The notes under the pieces were generated by a model, which saw only the letters and a list, made by a program, of their open reading frames with translations, did no database searches and was not told where the DNA came from. A program made the translations under genes and the position numbers. Below, piece by piece: positions 25,328-33,640 of a DNA stretch of 64,000 nucleotides. Source of the stretch: Sphingomonas colocasiae (GTDB lineage Bacteria; Pseudomonadota; Alphaproteobacteria; Sphingomonadales; Sphingomonadaceae); the NCBI RefSeq assembly GCF_019880585.1, contig NZ_JAINVV010000011.1, positions 186,001 through 250,000 on the forward strand, in the 5' to 3' direction. The first letter of the stretch is position 1; each line of letters starts with the position of its first letter.

Positions 25328-26931
25328 ATGATCAAGCGTGGCTTGTATCCGATAACGGCGATCGGCATCGGTCTGCTGTCGCCCGCCATTGCCCCGGCGC
25401 AAACCGCCCCGGAACGGATCGCCCGGCTGGATGCGGTTTTCGCCCGATGGTCGGGCGCGGCCAGCCCCGGCTGCGCGGTATCGGTGATGCAGGACGGCGA
25501 AACGCGCGCCGAGCGCGTCTATGGCGCGGCGGACCTCGATCTCGGCGTCGAGGCGCGGATCGACAGCATCTACGAGGCGGGATCGGCGTCCAAGCAGTTC
25601 ACCGCCGCCGCGATCCTCCTCCTGGCGCGCGACGGCAAGCTCCGGCTGGACGACGATGTCCGCGCATATCTGCCGGAACTGCCCGATTACGGCGCGCGCA
25701 TCACCATCCGGCACATGCTCCACCATGTCAGCGGCCTGCGCGACTGGGGCGGGGTTTCGGTGATCGGCGGATGGCCGCGCAACAGCCGCGCATCCACCAA
25801 CGCCGATGTGCTGGACATTCTCGCGCGCCAGACCGCACCGAATTTCGCGCCCGGCAGCCATTATCTCTACAGCAACAGCAACTACAATCTTCTCGCGATC
25901 GTGGTGGAGAGAGCCAGTGGAGAGACGCTGGCGGCCTTCGCGAAGGCGCGGATCTTCGCGCCGCTCGGCATGGACGATACGCGCTGGCGCGACGATCACG
26001 CGACGGTCGTGCCGCGCCGCGCCCATGCCTATAACCGGGAGGGCAAGGCCTATGTCGTCGCCCAGACGATCGAGGATGCCTATGGCAATGCCGGGCTGCT
26101 GACGACCGTCCGCGATCTCCAGCGCTGGAACGCCGCGCTCGATGCCGTCGGCTGGGTCCCGGCTTCACCAGCCAGATGGAAGGCGGCATCGCCCTGAACG
26201 GCGGCGGCCGGATCAGCTATGCCGCGGGCCTGTTCGAAACGCGCTATCGGGGCCTGCGCGAAATCGGCCATGGCGGCGCGACGGGCGGCTATCGCGCATG
26301 GCTTGCCCGCTATCCGGCCCAGCGCCTTTCCATCGCCCTGCTCTGCAACGCCGGCGACGTCAGCCCCGTCGCGATCGGGCATCGCGTCGCGGATATCTTC
26401 CTGCCGGATCATCGCGCGCCCGGGGTGGATCAGGCACAACCGCGCCGGCCCGACGGGCTGTATGTGAACGGCGTATCCGGCCAGCCGGTGCGCTTCGCCA
26501 GCGCCGGCGGCCTGCTTTCGATCGATGGCCGCCAGGCACAGGCGACGGCGCCGGGGCAATGGAAGGCGAATGGCGGATCCTATCTGTTCGGCGACGGGAA
26601 CAGGCTGACCTTCGAAACGGAGCAGGGTGAGAGCATCGCGCTCCACAAGGTCGATTTCAGCCCGCATGCGAATATGGCGGACTATGCCGGGCGATATTGC
26701 AGCGTGGACGGGAATGGCTGTTTTTCGGTTCGATATTCCAGGGGCCGGATCCTCCTGCAGCTGGCCAGGGCGCCTGGGCTTACGCTCGATCATATCAGTG
26801 GCGACATCTTCACCTTCCAGCCGGACGGGCTGGTGAACTTCATTCGGGATCGGCGCGGAAAGATATCGAGCCTGATCTACGGCGACGCGCGAAACTACAA
26901 CATGCTGTTTTCGCGCGCCGCCGGGAACTGA
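25328..26931 (+). pseudogene. Beta-lactamase-fold serine hydrolase, frameshifted
   Basis: Two consecutive frames make one ~535-aa serine hydrolase of the class C beta-lactamase / D-aminopeptidase type. Frame 1 (25328-26197) has a signal peptide, the catalytic SASK at 86-89 and a YSN motif (YLYSNSNYNLL). Frame 2 (from about 26147) carries the HGG motif (EIGHGGATGG) and a C-terminal beta domain. Restoring one G near 26147 gives ...LDAGRLGPGFTSQM..., joining the frames smoothly, so a single-base deletion is the simplest cause. It starts 26 bp after the receptor stop, so it belonged to the receptor operon. A sequencing error is possible. Confidence 0.85.
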
Positions 26932-26966
26932 AACCACGACATATCGGACATCGGGAGAGATCGGCC

Positions 26967-27878
26967 ATGCAGACGATAATCCGGCGCAATCCATATCGCA
27001 CGAAACCGCATCAGGGGCGCTCGGCGCGAAAAGCGACGCCCGCCGGATCGGCGCATCTGCTTGCCGTGGCCGCATTGCTCGCGTCGCAGGCGGTTTCCGG
27101 CGCCGCATTCGCCGCGGGCCGGGGCCCCGGCGTCTTCCTGGAGGACATGACGACCAACGAAGTGCGCGCGAAGCTCGATGCGGGCTGCCCGGTCGGCATC
27201 ATCTTCAGCGCCGGCGGCGAACAGACCGGCCCGCATGTCGTGCTGGGCAAGCATATCTTCCGCGCGCGCGCCTATGGCGAGGCGATCGCGCGCAACCTGG
27301 GCGACGCGATCGTCGCCCCCGTCCAGCCCTTCGCGCCCAACAGCAGCCCCAGGGGCGATCCCCACGCCGCCTTCGCGGGCAGCATCGGGATATCGACGCA
27401 GACCTTCATCGCACTCAACGAGGAGATCGCGCGCAGCCTGGTCGATGGCGGTTTCAGGCGCGTCGCCCTGCTCGGCGATCACGGCAACGGGCAAAAGGAA
27501 TTGCGGACGCTCGCGGCGAAACTCGACGGCGAATATGCCGGCCGGGGCGTCCGCGTGTTCTTCGTCGGCGGCGGCTATGATCGCGCGCGCCGGCAGATCG
27601 AGGCGGAAAGCATGGCGGCGGGCATTCCCGCCGGCGGCCATGGCGGATTGTGGGACACCGCCGAAACGCTGGCCGCCAAACCCGGATCGGTGCGGATGAA
27701 GCTGCTGCGCGCCGGCGACGTTTCCAATGGCGGCAACGGCAGGATGAACGAAGAGGGTTTTTCGGGCGATCCGCGCAGGACGACGGTGGCGCTCGGCAAG
27801 CGCTATGCCGCGATCCGCGTCCGCCATGCGACCGACGAACTGCGCACCTATCTGAAGGACGCCGGCCCCTGCCGTTGA
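26967..27878 (+). CDS. Exported creatininase-family amidohydrolase
   Basis: A 303-aa protein with a long basic N-terminus and a signal-like segment ending near FAAGRG. The start at 26967 has GGGAGAGA upstream. The creatininase fold is indicated by SAGGEQTGPHVVLGKH (metal-binding Glu and His), VALLGDHGNGQKEL (Asp-His metal site) and GGHGGLWDTAETLA near the C-terminus. Family members hydrolyse cyclic amides or formamides with two metal ions. Export is unusual for the family. Co-transcription with an STN receptor and a serine hydrolase suggests periplasmic processing of an imported amide or peptide, which is inference. Confidence 0.75.
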   Translation: MQTIIRRNPYRTKPHQGRSARKATPAGSAHLLAVAALLASQAVSGAAFAAGRGPGVFLEDMTTNEVRAKLDAGCPVGIIFSAGGEQTGPHVVLGKHIFRARAYGEAIARNLGDAIVAPVQPFAPNSSPRGDPHAAFAGSIGISTQTFIALNEEIARSLVDGGFRRVALLGDHGNGQKELRTLAAKLDGEYAGRGVRVFFVGGGYDRARRQIEAESMAAGIPAGGHGGLWDTAETLAAKPGSVRMKLLRAGDVSNGGNGRMNEEGFSGDPRRTTVALGKRYAAIRVRHATDELRTYLKDAGPCR

Positions 27879-27904
27879 AACCGCGCCGGCGGGCCGCTCA
27901 ATTC

Positions 27905-27958
27905 ATCGGGAATATCCGATGGCAATTGACCCATCCAAAAACATCGGTATTTTCCGAT
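27905..27958 (+). promoter_or_regulatory. Two ArsR-type operators with promoter of the ars operon
   Basis: Two 16-bp inverted repeats share the form ATCGG-N6-CCGAT: 27905-27920 and 27943-27958. TTGACC (27926-27931) and TATTTT (27948-27953), 16 bp apart, look like -35 and -10 boxes, the latter inside the second operator. The arsR ATG at 27961 is only 7 bp past the -10, so the transcript may be leaderless or nearly so. Confidence 0.75.
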
Positions 27959-27960
27959 GA

Positions 27961-28290
27961 ATGAATACCGATTCAGCCCTTGCCGCGCTGGCGGCGCTCG
28001 CGCACCCGACCAGGCTGGAAACCTTCCGACAGCTCATCCGGCATGAGCCGGAAGGATTGTCGACCGGCGCGCTCGTCGCGGCGAGCGGCCTGAGCCAGAG
28101 CACTTTTTCGACGCACCTCGCCGTGCTCGCGAAAGCGGGGCTCGTCATCGCCGAGAAACGCGGCCGCCAGCAGATCCAGCGCGCCGACGTTTCCACGCTG
28201 GTCGCGCTCATGACCTTCCTCGCCAGGGATTGTTGCCAGGGCCGGGCCGAACTGTGCGAGCCGCTGCTCGCCGAGCTCACCTGCTGCTGA
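27961..28290 (+). CDS. arsR: ArsR-family arsenite-responsive repressor
   Basis: A 109-aa winged-helix repressor. The fold is clear: LAALAHPTRLETFRQLI at the N-terminus, the recognition region ASGLSQSTFSTHLAVLAKAGLV at ~42-62, and a wing with KRGRQQIQRAD. The sensor differs from E. coli ArsR. The cysteines are C91-C92, C99 and C108-C109 near the C-terminus, like ArsR proteins that bind As(III) with C-terminal cysteines, a convergent arrangement. It is the first gene of the arsR-arsC-acr3-arsH operon. Confidence 0.92.
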   Translation: MNTDSALAALAALAHPTRLETFRQLIRHEPEGLSTGALVAASGLSQSTFSTHLAVLAKAGLVIAEKRGRQQIQRADVSTLVALMTFLARDCCQGRAELCEPLLAELTCC

Positions 28291-28301
28291 AAGGCTGCCC
28301 C

Positions 28302-28727
28302 GTGACCGATATCGTCATCTATCATAATCCCGCATGCGGCACGTCGCGCAACACGCTGGCGATGATCCGCAATGCCGGTATCGAGCCGCACGTCATAGAT
28401 TATCTTCGGACGCCGCCGTCGCGAGCCATGCTGATCGCCCTGATGGCGCGGGCCGGGATCACGCCGCGCCAGCTTCTTCGCGAAAAAGGCACGCCCTATG
28501 CCGAACTGGGCCTGGACGACGAAGGGCTGAGCGACGACGCGCTTGTCGATGCGATGATGGCGCATCCGGTGCTCATCAACCGTCCGCTGGTGGCCACGCC
28601 GCTCGGCGTGCGCCTGTGCCGCCCGTCGGAGGCGGTGCTCGATATCCTGCCGGCGCCGCAGCGCGGCGCCTTCGCCAAGGAGGATGGCGAGCGGGTGATC
28701 GACGATGCGGGCCGGCGGCTGCGCTGA
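28302..28727 (+). CDS. arsC: Glutaredoxin-dependent arsenate reductase ArsC
   Basis: A 141-aa ArsC of the glutathione/glutaredoxin class. A GTG start at 28302 gives MTDIVIYHNPACGTSRNTL, the canonical N-terminus, with catalytic Cys12 and Arg16. RPLVATPLGVRLCRPSE carries later conserved arginines. It reduces arsenate to arsenite for export by the next gene, whose ATG overlaps this stop (TGATG). Confidence 0.93.
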   Translation: MTDIVIYHNPACGTSRNTLAMIRNAGIEPHVIDYLRTPPSRAMLIALMARAGITPRQLLREKGTPYAELGLDDEGLSDDALVDAMMAHPVLINRPLVATPLGVRLCRPSEAVLDILPAPQRGAFAKEDGERVIDDAGRRLR

Positions 28728-29758
28728 TGGGGGCATTCGAACGCTATCTCTCGCTCTGGGTGGCGCTGTGCATCCTGGCCGGGATCGCGCTGGGCCAGGC
28801 ATTGCCCGGCGCCTTCGCCGCGATCGCCGCAGCCGAGATCGCGCGCGTGAACCTGGTGGTCGCGGCGCTCATCTGGCTGATGATCGTGCCGATGCTGCTG
28901 AAGATCGACTTCGCCGCGCTCGGCGCGGTTCGCCGCCACTGGCGCGGCGTGGGCGTCACCCTGTTCGTCAACTGGGCGGTGAAGCCGTTTTCGATGGCGG
29001 CGCTCGGCACGGTTTTCCTGGGCTGGCTGTTCGCGCCGCTGCTGCCGGCCGGCGAGATCGCGTCCTATATCGCCGGGCTGATCCTGCTCGCCGCCGCCCC
29101 CTGCACCGCCATGGTCTTTGTGTGGTCGAACCTGTGCGATGGCGACCCGGCTTATACGCTGAGCCAGGTCGCGCTGAACGATCTGCTCATGGTCTTCCTG
29201 TTCGCGCCGCTGGTCGCGCTGCTGCTCGGCGTGGCATCGGTGACGGTGCCCTGGAACACGCTGCTGCTGTCGGTCGCGCTCTATATCGTCGTGCCGGTGA
29301 TCGTCGCACAGGCCCTTCGCCGGTCATTGCTCGCGTCGGGTGGCGCGCCCGCGCTCGAGCGGCTGCTTCGTCGCCTTGGCCCCGCCTCGCTCATGGCGCT
29401 GCTGGCGACGCTGATCCTGCTTTTCGGTTTCCAGGGCGATCGGATCGTCGCGCAACCGCTCGTCATCGCGCTGATCGCCGTCCCGATCCTGATCCAGGTC
29501 TATCTCAATGCCGGCATCGCCTATTGGCTGTCCCGCCGGCTCGGCGTCGCCTGGTGCGTGGCGGCGCCCGCCGCGCTGATCGGCGCCTCCAATTTCTTCG
29601 AACTCGCGGTCGCCGCCGCGATCTCGCTGTTCGGGCTCAAGTCCGGCGCGGCGCTCGCCACCGTCGTCGGCGTTCTGGTCGAAGTGCCGGTGATGCTCTC
29701 GGTCGTCGCGATCGCGAAGCGCAGTCGCGGCTGGTATGAAAGGAAGACCGTTTCGTGA
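28727..29758 (+). CDS. acr3: ACR3-type arsenite efflux permease
   Basis: A 343-aa integral membrane protein with about ten hydrophobic helices. The ACR3 signature is visible: [15 protein letters not shown] in the second helix region, [15 protein letters not shown], and [19 protein letters not shown] with the essential Cys. It exports As(III) from the cytoplasm using the proton-motive force. The start overlaps arsC (TGATG) and the stop overlaps arsH (GTGA), so the three genes are translationally coupled. Confidence 0.95.
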   Translation: MGAFERYLSLWVALCILAGIALGQALPGAFAAIAAAEIARVNLVVAALIWLMIVPMLLKIDFAALGAVRRHWRGVGVTLFVNWAVKPFSMAALGTVFLGWLFAPLLPAGEIASYIAGLILLAAAPCTAMVFVWSNLCDGDPAYTLSQVALNDLLMVFLFAPLVALLLGVASVTVPWNTLLLSVALYIVVPVIVAQALRRSLLASGGAPALERLLRRLGPASLMALLATLILLFGFQGDRIVAQPLVIALIAVPILIQVYLNAGIAYWLSRRLGVAWCVAAPAALIGASNFFELAVAAAISLFGLKSGAALATVVGVLVEVPVMLSVVAIAKRSRGWYERKTVS

Positions 29759-30498
29759 ACCGCATCCGCCCCCTGCCCGATCCCGGCCATCTTCCCGCAC
29801 TCGATCCCGCATTCGCGCTGGCCCGGCCCGCGCTCGGCATCGGCGACGATCAGCCGCCGCCGCGCATCCTGCTGCTCTACGGTTCGCTGCGCGAACGCTC
29901 CTTCTCGCGCCTCGCCGTCGAGGAAGCCGCCAGGCTGCTTCGATTTTTCGGCGCCGAAACGCGGATCTTCGATCCGTCGGACCTGCCGCTGCCCGACCAG
30001 GTCGCCGGCGACGACCATCCCGCCGTCCACCAACTGCGCGACCTGTCGCTATGGTCGGAGGGGCAGGTCTGGTGCAGCCCCGAACGCCACGGCCAGATCA
30101 GCGGCATCATGAAGGCGCAGATCGATCACCTGCCGCTGGAGATGAAGGGCATGCGCCCCACCCAGGGGCGCACGCTGGCCGTGATGCAGGTTTCCGGCGG
30201 ATCGCAATCGTTCAACGCCGTCAACACGCTCCGCCTGCTCGGCCGCTGGATGCGGATGTTCACCATCCCCAACCAGTCGTCGGTCGCCATGGCCTATAAG
30301 GAGTTCGACGCGGCGGGCCGGATGCGGCCGTCCGGCTATTACGACCGGATCGTCGATGTGATGGAGGAACTGGTGCGCATCACCGTGCTGATGCGCCCGC
30401 ACGCCCGGCAATTGGTCGATCGATATTCCGAACGCAAGGCGGCGGGCCCGAGCATGGCGGCCGAGGACCATTCGGCCGTCGCGATCGGCCGGCGCTGA
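29755..30498 (+). CDS. arsH: ArsH NADPH-dependent FMN reductase / organoarsenical oxidase
   Basis: A 247-aa flavoprotein with a GTG start overlapping the acr3 stop. The FMN phosphate loop is [13 protein letters not shown] (43-49 core). The conserved [18 protein letters not shown] and [27 protein letters not shown] follow, all typical of ArsH. ArsH oxidises trivalent organoarsenicals or acts as a quinone/azo reductase. It completes the operon. Confidence 0.95.
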   Translation: MNRIRPLPDPGHLPALDPAFALARPALGIGDDQPPPRILLLYGSLRERSFSRLAVEEAARLLRFFGAETRIFDPSDLPLPDQVAGDDHPAVHQLRDLSLWSEGQVWCSPERHGQISGIMKAQIDHLPLEMKGMRPTQGRTLAVMQVSGGSQSFNAVNTLRLLGRWMRMFTIPNQSSVAMAYKEFDAAGRMRPSGYYDRIVDVMEELVRITVLMRPHARQLVDRYSERKAAGPSMAAEDHSAVAIGRR

Positions 30499-30616
30499 CC
30501 GCACTGGAATATGCGCGGCGCCTGCGCCGTCCGCCGGCGGACTCGACCCGGCATCCAATGTCTGCGATCGATAGACCTGACATGGCGCGTCGCGCCGCCT
30601 GACCGGGGAGGAAATC

Positions 30617-31234
30617 ATGTCCCTTTTGCAAAGCCTGTTGGCGATCCTGACCGGCGGTGGCCAGGATGGCGGCGCACGCAAGGCGCCGACCGGTCCCGCG
30701 CCCGCGCCGCCGCCCCCGCCCGCCCCCTCACCCGCGCCTTCAAGCAACAATCCCCGTATCTTCGAACGACGGGGCGATCCCCTTGTCGCGCTGGACGATC
30801 AGCTGGAGGCCGATATCCGCGTGTCGCTGGTCGATTGCCGGTCGCTCGTCTCGCTTCCGTCCGGCCTGCGCACGGGATCGCTCGACCTGAGCGGATGCAC
30901 CGCGATCGAGGCGTTGCCCGCCGGGCTGGACGTGGCGTTTCTCGATCTGGCGGGCTGCGGCGCGCTCAAGGCCCTGCCCGCCGATCTGCGGCTGCGCGGC
31001 GGCAGGCTCAATGTTCGGGATTGCACGAAGCTGTCCGCGCTGCCCGCCGGCATGGGATCGGTCGCGCAACTCGATCTTCGCGGCTGCACCAATATCCGCG
31101 CGCTGCCCGACGATCTGGAGGTCACGTCGTGGATCGATATCGGCGGCAGCGGCATCGATCGCCTGCCCGCCCGTTTCGCGCACCTCAGCATCCGCCGCCA
31201 CGGCGAAGCCGTCGCCGCGTCGGAGATATTCTAG
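30617..31234 (+). CDS. Leucine-rich-repeat-like protein with proline-rich linker
   Basis: A 205-aa protein. The first 12 residues are hydrophobic (SLLQSLLAILTGG), followed by a proline-rich linker (PAPAPPPPPAPSPAPSS). From ~70 come four or five repeats of ~23 residues with the pattern SLxSLPxGL...LDLxGC (SLDLSGCTAIEALPAGL, FLDLAGCGALKALPADL, QLDLRGCTNIRALPDDL), an LRR-type solenoid whose ladder includes regularly spaced Cys. Likely a protein-binding scaffold. It is on its own and not coupled to the ars operon. Confidence 0.65.
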   Translation: MSLLQSLLAILTGGGQDGGARKAPTGPAPAPPPPPAPSPAPSSNNPRIFERRGDPLVALDDQLEADIRVSLVDCRSLVSLPSGLRTGSLDLSGCTAIEALPAGLDVAFLDLAGCGALKALPADLRLRGGRLNVRDCTKLSALPAGMGSVAQLDLRGCTNIRALPDDLEVTSWIDIGGSGIDRLPARFAHLSIRRHGEAVAASEIF

Positions 31235-31293
31235 AGCGATTTCAAGCTTATAAATTCTCTAAAGCAGCCGCTTTCGGTAGAGGGACCGAACGA

Positions 31294-31386
31294 CTGAGAT
31301 TGGGCGGCTTCTGCCTGACCGCTTGCGGAACGGCGCAATGGGATAGCTGACGTTGATCACGGCGGGCGACATGGCGGCTCCCGACC
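31294..31386 (-). repeat. Repeat B, copy 2 (upstream flank of the radical SAM locus)
   Basis: Reverse-complement copy of 20229-20323. Outside it, 31387-31899 (about 510 bp) contains moderately AT-rich sequence before the radical SAM gene and no gene I can support; it probably includes the promoter of that locus. Confidence 0.85.
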
Positions 31387-31899
31387 AGAATGCGTCGTTC
31401 GCCGATCGGGCCTGGGCCGGCGGCTTCTGCCAGAACCGGCCATTCGCTCAGCGCATAGGCGGCTGCATGTCTACCATGTGGGAAACGCTCCCCAATTTCG
31501 GCCGTTGCGGACACTATTGAGACATCCTGAAAGCCGACATTGCAGGACATGGAAAATCGAAAAGTTGTGATTGGGGAGACTCTGACCAAACTACTCTGAA
31601 GAGCTAGGCGCTTCGAATTGCGCGGAGGCAAGGCCCTTAGCTCACGGCAAGGCAGAAGGGTTCACCGAGTCGGCCCAATTCCCCGGCCACATCCTTGCAA
31701 TGAGCAGATATTGGGCACGGCACCTTTCCTACGTGAAAGGCTACCAATTTGGTTCAGGCGCTCTGTCTCGCCAAGCAAATAGTTGTAAAGGCGAGTCACT
31801 TACTGTTCTGATAAAAAGAGCCGTTCCGAGAATCAATGAAGCGGCGTGGATTCGACGAGATCATTTGCTGATGATATGGTTTGCTTAACAGGGGGCACC

Positions 31900-33372
31900 A
31901 TGCTGCGAGTTTCCACCTACCTGATAGTGACCGAACTTGGCGACGCCAGAAGCGCTTTGATCTCGCATGGCGTAACAGGTGCGCTGGACAAGGTCCCGCT
32001 CGAAGTTGGCCAAATGCTTCTCAAGCATCGCGGCCAGCCCGCGCCCACCAGCTTGTTTGATACCCAGACCCTGAGTGTCTTGCGCAGCCGCGGCTACGTT
32101 ACCAACCAATCCGCCAGCGGCGAGCGCGAAATGCTCCAGCTCATCGCCCAGCGTATGCGCACGCGAGGTCTTGCGAACAAGGTGCCTTCGATCGCGTTCG
32201 TGCCGACTTATCAATGCAATCTGCGCTGCTTTTATTGCTTTCAGCCCCACAAGGCCCACGCCGGCCACGGCAAGTTCGCGGCCGTTCTGACGGACGAACA
32301 GATTGCGGACGCCTTCAGCGTAATCGACAAGTTCGCCTATCCGGGGGCGCTGGCGCGCGAAGTGGACATGCTGACTGGCGCGGCAACCCCGCGAACGGTC
32401 TCGGCGAACCCACACTACGATCACATTGGTCTGTTCGGCGGCGAGCCGCTGTCACGGGCAACGGTCGCTGCGGTTCGGACGATCTCGGTGGAGGCAGCGA
32501 AGCGCGGGGTCTCCCTGTGGGCGATTTCCAACGGGACCGAACTCGAGGCTCACAGCGACCTGATTGGCCTCGGTCCCGGTCAGATCCACGAAATCCAGAT
32601 CACCCTCGACGGAACTGCCGAGACGCATAATGGCCGCCGACAGGGTCCAAGGCTGCTCTCAACGTTCGACGGGATCATCGATAACATCCGCGGCTGCTTG
32701 GAACTGGGCGTGCAAATCAGCGTCCGCATGAATACCGACGCCGAAATCCTGCCTGAGGTCGAACGGCTCGGCCGGTTCTTTGCCGAGCAGAAGTGGAGCG
32801 ATCTGCCCCATTTCTCATTCTCGTGCGCGGTGGTAACATCGCCAGGGAAGCAGCCGAACCCGGGCTGGCCCGAGCTAGTGCAGCACACCACCGCCGCCCG
32901 AAGCGCCGGGATAGCGGTGCATAGCTACGAACACTTCGCGAGAGATTTTCTCATTCATTGTCTGACCCCCGGATCCGACGGCCTGGTGCACCGCAAGACC
33001 GCCAATTGCGCCGCGGAGGAAGGGCAGTTGATGTTTGATTGCTTGGGTGAGGTTCACGGCTGTTGGGAGGATGTTGGGTTCAGCGACAAGCGGATCGGGA
33101 CTTACGATTCGCAAGGGCTTCACCTCGATGCGCCGCGCGTGGCCGAATGGTTCGGGCGGCATCCCGGCGCGCTCGATGCCTGCTCGGATTGTCCCTACGC
33201 GCTAATCCATACCTCCGGGTGCGCCGCGCAGGCCCGCGAGGCCGCGGGCACCATTCTCCAGAACGACTGCGCGGGCTTCCAGGCGTATTTTCCGCCGAGC
33301 TTAGCCCATGCCTATCAACAGTTTGAAGACCAGATGATGAACGCTAGTCCCAAGGAGACAGTCGATGCCTGA
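31900..33372 (+). CDS. Radical SAM/SPASM peptide-maturase-like enzyme
   Basis: A 490-aa radical SAM protein. The start at 31900 has AGGGGG 6 bp upstream. The N-terminal ~95 residues are helical and may bind a leader peptide. The SAM cluster is C106-NLR-C110-FY-C113; the GGEP SAM-binding motif is at 180-183 in YDHIGLFGGEPLS; QITLDG is a further SAM-contact segment. The C-terminus has many cysteines (FDCLGEVHGCWEDVG, DACSDCPYALIHTSGC, NDC), consistent with SPASM-type auxiliary iron-sulfur clusters used for cysteine or backbone crosslinking. It overlaps the small Cys-rich gene by 8 bp, so that protein is its likely substrate. Confidence 0.85.
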   Translation: MLRVSTYLIVTELGDARSALISHGVTGALDKVPLEVGQMLLKHRGQPAPTSLFDTQTLSVLRSRGYVTNQSASGEREMLQLIAQRMRTRGLANKVPSIAFVPTYQCNLRCFYCFQPHKAHAGHGKFAAVLTDEQIADAFSVIDKFAYPGALAREVDMLTGAATPRTVSANPHYDHIGLFGGEPLSRATVAAVRTISVEAAKRGVSLWAISNGTELEAHSDLIGLGPGQIHEIQITLDGTAETHNGRRQGPRLLSTFDGIIDNIRGCLELGVQISVRMNTDAEILPEVERLGRFFAEQKWSDLPHFSFSCAVVTSPGKQPNPGWPELVQHTTAARSAGIAVHSYEHFARDFLIHCLTPGSDGLVHRKTANCAAEEGQLMFDCLGEVHGCWEDVGFSDKRIGTYDSQGLHLDAPRVAEWFGRHPGALDACSDCPYALIHTSGCAAQAREAAGTILQNDCAGFQAYFPPSLAHAYQQFEDQMMNASPKETVDA

Positions 33373-33640
33373 CCCGAAGCGCACCATCGTGCCGCTCAAT
33401 GATCTCACCCGGCTCATCAATGAGTACTCAACTGGCAACATCGAAGATGTGCTTGCTTCGCTCGACCCGATGAACGCAGGCACCGAGCAATGCGATTGCC
33501 GGTGCGGCTGCGTCGGGGTCAACTGCGACTGCCGCGGACAAGTCGGTCAGGTCTCGATCGATGATGAGAGCTGGCGCAAGCTCCAAGAAGGTCGGGAGAG
33601 CCTCGCCGAGCGCCTACGTCAACAATTCAATTTCGAATGA
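33365..33640 (+). CDS. Candidate Cys-rich RiPP precursor peptide
   Basis: A 91-aa protein with an excellent ribosome site (AAGGAGA, 6 bp before ATG). Residues 1-40 form a leader-like helix-prone region (NDLTRLINEYSTGNIEDVLASLDP). Residues 43-56 are a compact core, CDCRCGCVGVNCDC, with six cysteines in 14 positions. Residues 57-91 are a charged follower (SWRKLQEGRESLAERLRQQF). The position directly behind a radical SAM/SPASM gene, with overlapping ends, is what is seen for thioether-crosslinked peptides (sactipeptides or ranthipeptides). The core in the middle of the protein, and its CxCxCxC pattern, do not match a precursor family I know. A metal-binding protein is the main alternative. Confidence 0.7.
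   Translation: MPDPKRTIVPLNDLTRLINEYSTGNIEDVLASLDPMNAGTEQCDCRCGCVGVNCDCRGQVGQVSIDDESWRKLQEGRESLAERLRQQFNFE

Noticed and set aside
31248-31631. 127-aa minus-strand frame with QLSHCAVPQAVRQKP
   Set aside because: The same peptide is encoded at 20138-20347 within repeat B, so it is a translated repeat rather than a gene.
31900-33372. Radical SAM gene as a heme or cofactor enzyme (PqqE/HemN)
   Set aside because: No PQQ or heme genes nearby; the overlapping small Cys-rich gene favours peptide modification.
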